Shown: piece by piece, positions 9,252-17,258 of the stretch
How positions within the stretch are numbered: the first letter of the stretch is position 1
Layout: each line of letters starts with the position of its first letter
Position numbers and translations under genes: made by a program
From: Marinilabilia sp. UBA5340
GTDB taxonomy: Bacteria; Bacteroidota; Bacteroidia; Bacteroidales; Marinilabiliaceae
Direction: 5' to 3'
Length of the DNA stretch: 32,059 nucleotides
Assembly: GCA_002411085.1 (NCBI GenBank)
Contig: DHQK01000269.1
Span: forward strand, 1-32,059
The notes under the pieces: model-generated
The model's input: the letters and a program-made list of their open reading frames with translations, nothing else
The model's database searches: none
What the model was told of the DNA's origin: nothing

Positions 9252-10484
9252 TTATCTGATTTTCAATGTTACAATTGTCAAAACCGCCAAAATAATCCCC
9301 ACAATCCAAAAACGCGTTACAATTTTGGATTCGGAGTACCCTTTCAGCTGATAATGGTGATGCAGCGGCGACATTTTAAATACACGCCGTCCTTCTCCAT
9401 ATCGTTTTCTTGTATACTTGAACCATGAAACCTGAATCATTACTGAAAGATTCTCTACCAGAAATATTCCACAAAGTATAGGAATCAAAAGTTCCATCCT
9501 GATGAGAATGGCAAATACCGCAATGATCCCGCCAATGGTCAGACTTCCAGTATCTCCCATAAAAACCTGAGCCGGGAAGGAGTTGTACCACAAAAAACCG
9601 ACCGTAGCACCAATAAAAGCACTCATAAACACCACTAACTCCTCTGAATGGGGAACATACATAATATTCAGGTAATCGGCATATATGGTATTACTGGAAA
9701 CATAAGCCAGTATACCCAGCGTGGTTCCAATAATGGCCGATGTCCCGGTGGCCAGTCCATCCAATCCATCTGTAATATTGGCCCCATTGGAAACGGCGGT
9801 TGTAATGAATATTACAGCAAAGACGAAAATGATCCATCCCCAGTAAGGTGCTTTTTCTCCAAGAAACCAAAGTACTGATTCATAATTAAAACGGTTTTCC
9901 TTAAAAAAGGGCACATTGGTAACAGGAGCCTTAATGTATTCCGTCTGGGGAGCGTCTACAATCTCTTCGGTAGTCACCTGGCGGGTTTCAGCATTGACAG
10001 GAGACTCGGTCCGTACCACCACATCATCACTAAAATAAAGTGTGAGGCCAACAATAAGACCAAGTCCCACCTGTCCAATCACTTTAAACTTTCCGGCAAG
10101 TCCTTCTTTGTTCTTTTTAAAAACTTTGATATAATCATCCAGAAAACCGATAATTCCCAGCCAAATAGTGGTGGTAATCATCAGTAAAACATATACATTA
10201 TCAAGCTTTCCAAACAACAATACCGGTATCAGAATTGAAGTAATTATAATGAGACCGCCCATCGTAGGCGTTCCTTTTTTCTGGTATTGTCCTTCAAGTC
10301 CCAGATCACGAACCACTTCCCCTATCTGCTGCTTTTGCAACTTGCGAATTATGAGCTTGCCAAAAATGGTTCCAATCAGCAAGGCAAATATGACAGCCAT
10401 TCCGGAACGGAAAGAAATGTACTGAAACATTCCCGCTCCGGGGAAGTCAACAGATTCGAGGTATTTGTATAAAGAAAAAAGCAT
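9252..10484 (-). CDS. mraY: Phospho-MurNAc-pentapeptide transferase MraY
   Basis: Integral membrane enzyme that moves phospho-MurNAc-pentapeptide from UDP to undecaprenyl phosphate, forming lipid I. Conserved catalytic and substrate blocks are present: GTPTMGG (71-77), DDYIK (116-120), the NGANITDGLDGLATG stretch (about 223-237) and the C-terminal MSPLHHHYQLKG. It has 410 residues, about 50 more than the E. coli enzyme. The excess is a hydrophilic stretch (about 152-208) between the fourth and fifth membrane helices, which by known MraY topology is periplasmic. This longer form is common in Bacteroidota. It follows murE by 2 nt and precedes murD by 3 nt. Confidence 0.97.
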   Translation of the reverse strand: MLFSLYKYLESVDFPGAGMFQYISFRSGMAVIFALLIGTIFGKLIIRKLQKQQIGEVVRDLGLEGQYQKKGTPTMGGLIIITSILIPVLLFGKLDNVYVLLMITTTIWLGIIGFLDDYIKVFKKNKEGLAGKFKVIGQVGLGLIVGLTLYFSDDVVVRTESPVNAETRQVTTEEIVDAPQTEYIKAPVTNVPFFKENRFNYESVLWFLGEKAPYWGWIIFVFAVIFITTAVSNGANITDGLDGLATGTSAIIGTTLGILAYVSSNTIYADYLNIMYVPHSEELVVFMSAFIGATVGFLWYNSFPAQVFMGDTGSLTIGGIIAVFAILIRMELLIPILCGIFLVENLSVMIQVSWFKYTRKRYGEGRRVFKMSPLHHHYQLKGYSESKIVTRFWIVGIILAVLTIVTLKIR

Positions 10485-10486
10485 AA

Positions 10487-11950
10487 CTATTGTTGTTGGT
10501 CAAAAAACGCTCTTAAGATTTCTCTGTCATCAAAATGAGACCTTTGTCCTTTCACTTCCTGATAGGTTTCATGGCCTTTCCCGGCCACCAATACAATGTC
10601 TCCCGGATTGGCAATGCTGCAAGCCGTACGAATAGCCTCCCGCCGATCCAAAATGGTAAGCACTTTTATCCTGTCGGCAAACTGAATTCCTTCCATCATC
10701 TGATCCACAATCGTTTGAGGCTCCTCATCGCGGGGATTGTCGGAGGTTAGAATAACCTTGGAGCTCTGCTTAACAGCTTCGGCAGCCATTACAGGTCTTT
10801 TGGCTGCATCACGATTTCCCCCTGCTCCAACCACAGTAATAAGGGTTTGCTCAGGGAGTCTTATATTGTTGATGGCTTCCAGCACATTTTTCAGAGCATC
10901 AGGAGTATGGGCATAATCAACAACGCCGGTAATACCGCTGGCCGACCGAACTGTTTCAAAACGGCCGCCTACAGGTTTCAGCCGGCTCATGGCTACCAGC
11001 AGTTCCTCTTTGCCCCAACCAAGTTCGACACCCGAGCCATAAACGGCCAGGAGGTTAGACGCATTAAATCGTCCGATAAAAGGAGTCCAGAACTCCTGTC
11101 CATCAATTTGCAGCTGCATTCCTTCAAAAACACTTTCCATGATACGTGCCCGATAATCGGATACTTCACGCAAAGAAAAGGTTTTAATTTCGGCACAGGT
11201 ATTCTGAACCATCACGAGACCATTCTTATCATCGGCATTGGTAAGTGCAAAGGCAGATCCAGGCAACCCGTCGAAAAACATTTTTTTCACCCGGATATAT
11301 TCATCAAAGGTCTTGTGATAATCCAGGTGATCGTGGGTAATATTGGTGAAAATTCCGCCCCTGAAATTCAGGGCAGCTACCCTTCCCTGATGTATCGCAT
11401 GAGAACTAACTTCCATGAAACAATAGTCGCATCCGGCCACTACCATCTCCTGCATCAGGCGGTTGAGCGTGATTACATCCGGAGTAGTGTATGAGGTTTC
11501 CAGGCCCCGATCATTAATAAAGTTACCCATGGTAGAGCAAAGACCGGCTTTGTATCCCAGCAACCGTGCTGTTTGATATAGCAGGGTGGCAATGGTTGTT
11601 TTTCCATTAGTTCCGGTAACCCCAACCAGCTGAAGACTTTCGGAGGGCCGGTCATAATAATCCGCCGCCATAAGTCCCATTGCTTCATGCGTATCCCTGA
11701 CTTTCAAAAACACCACATTGGGATGATTTCCCTCGGGGAGTTCTTCACAGACCACCACCAGGGCCCCGGCCGCAATAGATTTTGCAATAAAAGCATGACC
11801 ATCCACACGGGTTCCTTTTACTGCAAAAAACAGTGAATGTGGCCCAACTGCTCTGGAGTCAAAGGTAAGATCCTCAATTAAAGGATCTGCTTCTCCAATC
11901 CGATCAAGCAATTTCACTTGTTTGATTATATCCGAAAGTCGCTTTTGCAT
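10487..11950 (-). CDS. murE: UDP-MurNAc-tripeptide synthetase (meso-DAP adding)
   Basis: ATP-dependent cytoplasmic ligase adding the third stem-peptide residue. The P-loop GTNGKTT is at residues 113-119 and the central domain has the MEVSSHAIHQGR and THDHLDYH blocks. Residues 404-407 read DNPR, the motif that in known MurE proteins selects meso-diaminopimelate over lysine, so the wall is predicted to be meso-DAP type. The 487-residue length is normal. It starts 51 nt after ftsI. A murF gene would normally follow in E. coli order but is absent; mraY comes 2 nt later. Confidence 0.97.
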   Translation of the reverse strand: MQKRLSDIIKQVKLLDRIGEADPLIEDLTFDSRAVGPHSLFFAVKGTRVDGHAFIAKSIAAGALVVVCEELPEGNHPNVVFLKVRDTHEAMGLMAADYYDRPSESLQLVGVTGTNGKTTIATLLYQTARLLGYKAGLCSTMGNFINDRGLETSYTTPDVITLNRLMQEMVVAGCDYCFMEVSSHAIHQGRVAALNFRGGIFTNITHDHLDYHKTFDEYIRVKKMFFDGLPGSAFALTNADDKNGLVMVQNTCAEIKTFSLREVSDYRARIMESVFEGMQLQIDGQEFWTPFIGRFNASNLLAVYGSGVELGWGKEELLVAMSRLKPVGGRFETVRSASGITGVVDYAHTPDALKNVLEAINNIRLPEQTLITVVGAGGNRDAAKRPVMAAEAVKQSSKVILTSDNPRDEEPQTIVDQMMEGIQFADRIKVLTILDRREAIRTACSIANPGDIVLVAGKGHETYQEVKGQRSHFDDREILRAFFDQQQ

Positions 11951-12001
11951 ATCTTTTATTGATTCTTTTTCAATTAATAGTCTCTGTCTGCTATCATCTT
12001 T

Positions 12002-14116
12002 CTATTCAAGATAAATAACAATGGTCTCTCCTTTTCTTATAGCCTTTCCGGCAGGAATGGATTGCTCTACCACCTTTCCAAATCCACTGATGGCAACTTT
12101 CAGCCCCCTGTTTTCCAGTACTGCTACTGCATCTTTGGCTCCCATTCCCATCACTTGCGGAACAATGGCAGAAGGGATATTCTTTGGAATAACCTCAACT
12201 GTATGCTCGCGGGCCCGCGTGGACACCCATTCGCTATTCAACTCTTCCTTTAAAGCCGGGAACCCTATTTCATCAAAAATAACGGACAAATCATTCACCG
12301 TTCCACCTTTTGACCAGGGATAAACTCCTTCTTCGATCCGGGGAACATAAAATTCATCCTCCAGCTTATTATAGCTCAGGGCATAAACCCTGTCAGCAAT
12401 TTCTCTAAAAACCCTTCCGGCAACCACATTCCCGTAATAAACATTATTGGAAGGACTGTTAACAGCCACAATGCACGAGTACATCGGGCGATCAGCAGGG
12501 AAATACCCTACAAAAGATGCCAGGTACTCCACCCCTCCTTCGCCTTTATATCCTGAAGCACCCTTGGCCAACTGTGCTGTTCCTGTTTTTCCGGCAATTT
12601 TGTAAATATCGTTCCGGATGTTTTGAGCAGTACCTCTTTCCACTACCCCCTCGAGCAGACTCTGAACTTTTTCCAGAGTAGCCACCGAGCAAATAGCCGG
12701 ATTGAGTACCACGGGGTCAAATTCGCGAAGAATTTCCCCATGTTGACTAATTCCATTGACAAACATGGGACGCACCAACTTCCCGTTATTGGCCACAGCA
12801 TTAAAAAAAGCCAACGTTTGCAATGGTGTCAGTTTCACTTCATACCCAATAGACATCCATGGCAACGTAACACCAGACCATGATTGATCGCCTGGATACT
12901 TTATGACCGGTTCTCCTTCTCCTTTTATTTCCACCCCCAGTGGTTCATTCAAACCCATAGAATAAAGGCGATCCACAAACCGCTGGGGTTTATTTCTATA
13001 ATTTTCAAAAACAATTCTGGAAATACCAATATTTGACGATTTCTCAAATGCCTCGCGAACAGTGATTTTTCCAAAACCGCCCCGGTGACTATCCCGCATA
13101 ATACGGTCATAAAAAGCATACGCTCCGTTACCTGTATCAACCGTATCGGTGAGCCGGATCACCCCGTCTTCCAGAGCGGCGATAATAGATGCCAGTTTAA
13201 AAGTAGAGCCCGGCTCCACCGCTTCGCCAATGGCATAATTAAAATGGTCTTCGATATAAACGCCGGGTTTGCTCCGGTAAAGATTCACCATCGCTTTCAC
13301 AGCTCCGGTTTCTACCTCCATCAATATCGCTACTCCGTGATCAGCATCATGCATTTTCAGCTGATTTCTAAGCGATTGCTCTGCCACATCCTGAAGCCCG
13401 ATATCAAGGGTGGTCACAAGATCTTTTCCATCCTGGGGCGGAACATCCTCCTCTGGAATCCAGCTGCCTGCAATTCGCTTCCAGGTACTGATTCCGTTTG
13501 TTCCTTTCAGCACATTGTCATAGGCCCTTTCAAGTCCAATCATTCCCCCTTTGGTCTTTTCTCCATAAAGCTTTCCAATAGTTCGTGATGCCAGAGAACC
13601 AAATGGATGCCGACGCTCATCATATTGTCTGGGGATAAACCCGCCACTGTTTCTTCCCTGACGAAAAATTGGAAACTCCTTAACGCTTTGAAGCTCCAAA
13701 TAAGAAATTTTTCGGGGATGCACCAGATAATACCGGGCACCGTCCCGACGGGCTTTTATCAGATCTCTCTTATAGGAATTTGCGCTCTTATCGCCAAAGA
13801 AACGTGACAGACAAAGTGCCAGGCTATCAACTTTAGAATTGAATAATTCACTGGAAAGCCCATGCGCATGCAAATCCATATAGATGCGATAACTGGGAAC
13901 AGAGAGAGAGATTTTCTGGCCCTTTTCATCCAGAATATTACCACGGTTGGCCTCGATTACAATACTGCTGCTTTCCAGCGTACGAGCCTTTTCCTCCCAT
14001 TTCGATGCCTCAAAAACCTTTAAACTGAATACCTCAAACAAAATCCACAGCATAAGAGCTCCAAACACAAAGTAAATTGCAGCCAGCCGGTATATTATTT
14101 TTTGTTTGATCCCCAT
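12002..14116 (-). CDS. ftsI: Septal class B penicillin-binding protein with PASTA domain
   Basis: Division-specific transpeptidase that cross-links septal peptidoglycan made by FtsW. The order is a short cytoplasmic N-terminus, a membrane helix (about 8-29), a dimerisation/pedestal domain with the family block RGNILDEKGQ, then the transpeptidase with catalytic STFK at 304-307, SSN at 360-362 and KTG at 510-512. All three penicillin-binding motifs are intact. The last 65 or so residues form one PASTA domain, as in Gram-positive SpoVD-type PBPs and in Bacteroidota FtsI; E. coli FtsI lacks it. At 704 residues it is longer than E. coli FtsI. It starts 39 nt after the FtsL-like gene. Confidence 0.95.
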   Translation of the reverse strand: MGIKQKIIYRLAAIYFVFGALMLWILFEVFSLKVFEASKWEEKARTLESSSIVIEANRGNILDEKGQKISLSVPSYRIYMDLHAHGLSSELFNSKVDSLALCLSRFFGDKSANSYKRDLIKARRDGARYYLVHPRKISYLELQSVKEFPIFRQGRNSGGFIPRQYDERRHPFGSLASRTIGKLYGEKTKGGMIGLERAYDNVLKGTNGISTWKRIAGSWIPEEDVPPQDGKDLVTTLDIGLQDVAEQSLRNQLKMHDADHGVAILMEVETGAVKAMVNLYRSKPGVYIEDHFNYAIGEAVEPGSTFKLASIIAALEDGVIRLTDTVDTGNGAYAFYDRIMRDSHRGGFGKITVREAFEKSSNIGISRIVFENYRNKPQRFVDRLYSMGLNEPLGVEIKGEGEPVIKYPGDQSWSGVTLPWMSIGYEVKLTPLQTLAFFNAVANNGKLVRPMFVNGISQHGEILREFDPVVLNPAICSVATLEKVQSLLEGVVERGTAQNIRNDIYKIAGKTGTAQLAKGASGYKGEGGVEYLASFVGYFPADRPMYSCIVAVNSPSNNVYYGNVVAGRVFREIADRVYALSYNKLEDEFYVPRIEEGVYPWSKGGTVNDLSVIFDEIGFPALKEELNSEWVSTRAREHTVEVIPKNIPSAIVPQVMGMGAKDAVAVLENRGLKVAISGFGKVVEQSIPAGKAIRKGETIVIYLE

Positions 14117-14155
14117 ATTGTCAGTCCTGATAGTGTTCTATATGATATTTTGTTT

Positions 14156-14563
14156 TTAATCCAGTGGATCTACCTCTAGTTTGCGTGGAGGAGTTTTCAA
14201 TACTTCCAGTTCAATACCCGCGCGGTTCACCCGTTCCATCACTTCACTTTGCTTACTCATATTCATCAATTCAGAAGAAGTGGTAATCGCCTCGTATTTC
14301 AATTCCTTCAATTCGTTCAGTAGTTCTGCCTGCTTATCCAGATGCCTTTCCATCTGATAGCGGTTACCGATATACAAAACGCCCAGAAAAACCAGAAACG
14401 CCAGATACCCCCAATGCTGTCCAACACTGCGACCTGCCAGAAAACGACCATACAGAAACTCTTTAAAAGAGATTCCTTTCAATTCCTTAAACTCTTCCTT
14501 TCCACTAAGGAATTCTTCCGCTTCCTTCGTTCTCTTCTTCTGTCCGAATTTCCAAAAACTCAT
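14156..14563 (-). CDS. ftsL: FtsL-like division protein
   Basis: A 135-residue bitopic protein with a charged cytoplasmic N-terminus of about 48 residues, one membrane helix (about 50-66, YLAFLVFLGVLYIG) and a predicted coiled coil (about 70-115). This is the architecture of FtsL, which forms a periplasmic complex with FtsQ/FtsB and activates FtsW-FtsI. Sequence similarity to E. coli FtsL is negligible; identification rests on topology and the canonical slot between rsmH and ftsI, and fits the FtsL_2 family of Bacteroidota. The cytoplasmic part is long for FtsL. No separate ftsB is seen here. Confidence 0.82.
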   Translation of the reverse strand: MSFWKFGQKKRTKEAEEFLSGKEEFKELKGISFKEFLYGRFLAGRSVGQHWGYLAFLVFLGVLYIGNRYQMERHLDKQAELLNELKELKYEAITTSSELMNMSKQSEVMERVNRAGIELEVLKTPPRKLEVDPLD

Positions 14564-14652
14564 TGCTTCAATCTTTTTTCAAAGCTTTATATTTTCTGTC
14601 TGTGAAAATATGATAGCCAATTCTCCTTGGCCATCTCAGCTTTATGATCTCC

Positions 14653-15564
14653 TCATAATTTCTCTGCAATTCTCAGCTTGGCACTTCTTGCCCGAGGATT
14701 TTGAGCCACCTCCTCCTCTCCTGCCTGAACAGCTTTTCGCGTAATGGCCTTAAAAGGGACATCCCTGTTTCCATACAAATCAGTTTCCGCCTGGGATTGG
14801 GCAAAATGTCCTGAGCGGATAAAGTTTTTCACCATGCGGTCTTCCAAAGAATGATAAGCAATTACCACCAAACGCCCTCCCGGCCGGATGACCTCCTCCA
14901 TTTGCATCAACACCTCTTCAAGTACCTCCATCTCTTTGTTCACTTCAATTCTCAAAGCCTGAAATACCTGTGCCAGAAATTTATTAACATCCTTTTTGGG
15001 TGCCACACTATGTGCCAATTCTCTCAGTTGCCCGGTAGTTTCAAAAGGCGATTCATTGCGAGCTTTGATGATGGACTTTACAAGTTTCCCGCAAGAGGGA
15101 ACCTCCCCATACAACTTAAACAACGAAAACAACTTTCTCTCGTCATATTGATTAATTACATCAGCAGCTGTAATGGAAATTCCCGGGCCCATCCGCATGT
15201 CCAGTGCTCCGTCAAACCGGAATGAGAAACCTCTCTCAGGTGAATCGAAGTGATGTGATGAAACTCCCAGGTCTCCCAACACACCATCCACATGGTCAAA
15301 ACCGAGAAAGTCGACAAAATGCTTCATATACCGGAAATTGTGCTTCACCAACATCAACCTTTCATCATCCGGGGCATTTTTCCAGGCATCTGCATCCTGA
15401 TCAAAAGCAATCAATCGCCCTTTCGGGCCCAATCTTTTCAATATTTCCCGACTGTGGCCACCACCGCCAAAAGTGAGGTCCACATAAACTCCGTCTGGAT
15501 TGATATTTAATCCTTCAACCGAAGTCTCTAACAAAACCGGAATATGATATGCTGTAGTCATCAA
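14653..15564 (-). CDS. rsmH: 16S rRNA (cytosine-1402-N4)-methyltransferase
   Basis: SAM-dependent methyltransferase (MraW) that modifies C1402 in the P-site region of 16S rRNA. The N-terminus HIPVLLETSVEGL and the SAM-binding loop FGGGGHS (about 32-38) are diagnostic, as are GVLGDLGVSSHHFD, RGFSFRFDGALDMRMG and the C-terminal VVIAYHSLEDRMVKNF. The 303 residues match the family. It begins 26 nt after the mraZ stop as the second gene of the operon. An ATG one codon downstream (15561) could equally be used. The 89-nt gap to ftsL holds only a weak 5-bp hairpin. Confidence 0.97.
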   Translation of the reverse strand: MMTTAYHIPVLLETSVEGLNINPDGVYVDLTFGGGGHSREILKRLGPKGRLIAFDQDADAWKNAPDDERLMLVKHNFRYMKHFVDFLGFDHVDGVLGDLGVSSHHFDSPERGFSFRFDGALDMRMGPGISITAADVINQYDERKLFSLFKLYGEVPSCGKLVKSIIKARNESPFETTGQLRELAHSVAPKKDVNKFLAQVFQALRIEVNKEMEVLEEVLMQMEEVIRPGGRLVVIAYHSLEDRMVKNFIRSGHFAQSQAETDLYGNRDVPFKAITRKAVQAGEEEVAQNPRARSAKLRIAEKL

Positions 15565-15590
15565 GTAATTTTATGCTGCAAAATTAACCT

Positions 15591-16055
15591 CTATATTTCT
15601 TCTCCGGGCATAGATTCACCCAAAATTTTTTCTGCCAGATCGCCCAGATTATCAGCAGGCAGAGCTCCCTCGTCATACAAGGCTTTGTCCCACACCTCAA
15701 TATGCTGATCTACCCCAAGCAACACCACTTCCCGACTCATTCCGACCTGTTCGGACAAACGCCTGGGCACCAAAAATCGTCCATTTCCATCCAATGAAAC
15801 TTCAGCAGATCCTCTGAAAAAATGACGAAGAAAACGTGAGTGCTCCCGATTGTAAGGATTAGTCCTTTTCCGGATTCCATCAAGTTTTTCCTCCCAAACC
15901 GAATAAGGATAAATCAAAAGACAGGATTCGAAGAGATCTTTGCGCACAACAAGACGCAAATCGTCTTCTCCCATTGCCTTCTTAAAGGCAGAAGGAAGAA
16001 CGATGCGCCCTTTGGCATCTGTCCTGCATTCAAAATCTCCTATAAATGTGCACAT
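15591..16055 (-). CDS. mraZ: Transcriptional regulator MraZ
   Basis: DNA-binding protein with two SpoVT-AbrB-like swapped-hairpin halves; the signatures DAKGRIVLPSAFKK (about 13-26) and DGNGRFLVPRRLSEQ (about 89-103) are both intact. MraZ proteins form ring-shaped oligomers that bind short direct repeats upstream of their own gene and usually repress the dcw operon. The 154 residues match the family. Three 10-bp repeats of the expected type lie 41-70 bp upstream, overlapping the -33 region, so autoregulation is likely. The ATG at 16055 is the only sensible start. Confidence 0.96.
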   Translation of the reverse strand: MCTFIGDFECRTDAKGRIVLPSAFKKAMGEDDLRLVVRKDLFESCLLIYPYSVWEEKLDGIRKRTNPYNREHSRFLRHFFRGSAEVSLDGNGRFLVPRRLSEQVGMSREVVLLGVDQHIEVWDKALYDEGALPADNLGDLAEKILGESMPGEEI

Positions 16056-16077
16056 TACAGTTCAGGTAATATTTGGG

Positions 16078-16108
16078 TAAAACTACAATTTTTTTAAACC
16101 ACAATCAA
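16078..16108 (-). promoter_or_regulatory. Promoter of the dcw operon
   Basis: On the minus strand TTG (16108-16106), a 20-nt spacer and TAGTTTTA (16085-16078) match the Bacteroidota primary promoter TTG-N19-21-TAnnTTTG except at the last base. A start site around 16070 would give a leader of about 15 nt before mraZ. The MraZ-box repeats overlap its -33 half, which fits repression. Confidence 0.7.
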
Positions 16109-16125
16109 CCACTTTCAACCACTTT
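16096..16125 (-). promoter_or_regulatory. MraZ operator: three tandem 10-bp boxes
   Basis: Reading the minus strand, three consecutive decamers are AAAGTGGTTG, AAAGTGGTTG and ATTGTGGTTT. Exact 10-bp periodicity with a GTGG core in each matches the described MraZ binding boxes (TGGG-type in E. coli, AAAGTG-type in mollicutes). They span the -33 element of the mraZ promoter. Confidence 0.8.
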
Positions 16126-16250
16126 ATTCATTTTTTTTTGATATAGTCATGTCAAACAAGCCTGACGTTAAGTGTTCCGCATCCTGATATTTTTTTTGTA
16201 ATATTGCCATCGATTGAAAAACATCAGCATTTCTATAAAAATTTCATGCA

Positions 16251-17102
16251 GTGAAAACAAACATCGAAGGATCCGGGGAAAAGGAATCAAAATTCATTGA
16301 TGTGGAGCAGGTATTTGCAAGTAAAAATCCCGCTTTACTAAAGATTATTCCCGGTTTTATTATTCGTTATCTGAAAAGGATCATTCATCAGGAAGAGATT
16401 AACGACTTTTTGTTCAGGAGAGGCAATCTGAATGGTGCCGAATTTGGACAAGCCATATTGGATGATCTCTTTGGGGCAAAATTTGAAGCATTTGGATTGG
16501 ATGAAATCCCTGCAAACGGGCGCTACCTTTTTGCCAGCAATCACCCGCTGGGAGGATTGGATGGCATCGCATTTCTGGTGGCTGTAAGCAGAAGGTTTCC
16601 GAAATTAAAATTTCCGGTAAACGATATTTTATTGAATTTAAAACCGCTCAACAATATTTTTGTACCCATTAACAAGCACGGGGGACACTCCAGGGAGGCA
16701 GCACGCCTGATAGAAGAAGCCTACATGTCGGAGGCACAAATGCTGATGTTCCCCGCAGGACTGGTAAGTCGCAAACGAAAAGGAATTATCAGAGATCTGG
16801 AATGGAAAAAGAGTTTTGTTCGCAAAGCCATTCAACATCAGAGAGATGTCGTGCCTGTTCACATATCAGGAAAAAATACGAACTTTTTTTACCGGCTTGC
16901 CAATATCAGAAAAATGCTTGGAATCAAGGCCAATATAGAAATGCTTTATTTACCCGATGAGATGTTTAAACAAAAAGGAGAAAACCTGACCATCCGCTTT
17001 GGCCGTCCCATACCCTGGCAAGAAATGAAAGAAATGGCTACTCCGGAAATTTGGGCTGGGAAAATAAAGGAAAAAAGCTACGAGCTGGCAAAAAACCATT
17101 AA
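16251..17102 (+). CDS. glsA: Lysophospholipid-type O-acyltransferase (GlsA-like)
   Basis: A 283-residue acyltransferase of the PlsC-like LPLAT superfamily. The catalytic motif is NHPLGGLDG (His98, Asp104, an H-x5-D variant) and the acceptor motif MFPAG lies near 166-170. Its neighbour is an N-acyltransferase of the OlsB/hemolysin-like GNAT family; in Bacteroides such a pair (GlsA/GlsB) makes glycine lipids, GlsB attaching a 3-hydroxy fatty acid to glycine and GlsA esterifying the hydroxyl. That role is inferred from family and pairing. The only start is GTG at 16251; an upstream ATG (16246) opens a two-codon frame whose TGA overlaps this GTG. A weak -7-like TAATATTG sits at 16199-16206. A generic phospholipid acyltransferase is the alternative. 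Confidence 0.75.
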   Translation: MKTNIEGSGEKESKFIDVEQVFASKNPALLKIIPGFIIRYLKRIIHQEEINDFLFRRGNLNGAEFGQAILDDLFGAKFEAFGLDEIPANGRYLFASNHPLGGLDGIAFLVAVSRRFPKLKFPVNDILLNLKPLNNIFVPINKHGGHSREAARLIEEAYMSEAQMLMFPAGLVSRKRKGIIRDLEWKKSFVRKAIQHQRDVVPVHISGKNTNFFYRLANIRKMLGIKANIEMLYLPDEMFKQKGENLTIRFGRPIPWQEMKEMATPEIWAGKIKEKSYELAKNH

Positions 17103-17258
17103 TTTTGTAAATAGCATTGGCACAAACGCCAATAAAAAAATCACATTTCTGGTTTAGACGGCACATTATAGCCATAATCAATGCTCGTCAACAGATCAGT
17201 AATCAGGATAATCACAGAACAAGGATATATGTCCCGAAAATGAACCAATAATAAGCTA

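Noticed and set aside
14564..14652. A 15-codon frame and a 5-bp hairpin in the rsmH-ftsL gap
   Set aside because: The frame (starting MAKENW on the minus strand) has no convincing ribosome binding site and no recognisable features, and the stem is too short to be meaningful.
17100..17107. TAATTTTG as a promoter for the glsB-like gene
   Set aside because: It matches the -7 consensus but overlaps the glsA stop, has no TTG at the right distance and would leave a leader of about 145 nt.
17116..17133. Inverted repeat ATTGGC/GCCAAT between glsA-like and glsB-like genes as a terminator
   Set aside because: On the plus strand it is followed by A residues, not T, so it cannot act as an intrinsic terminator for glsA; the 6-bp stem is common by chance.
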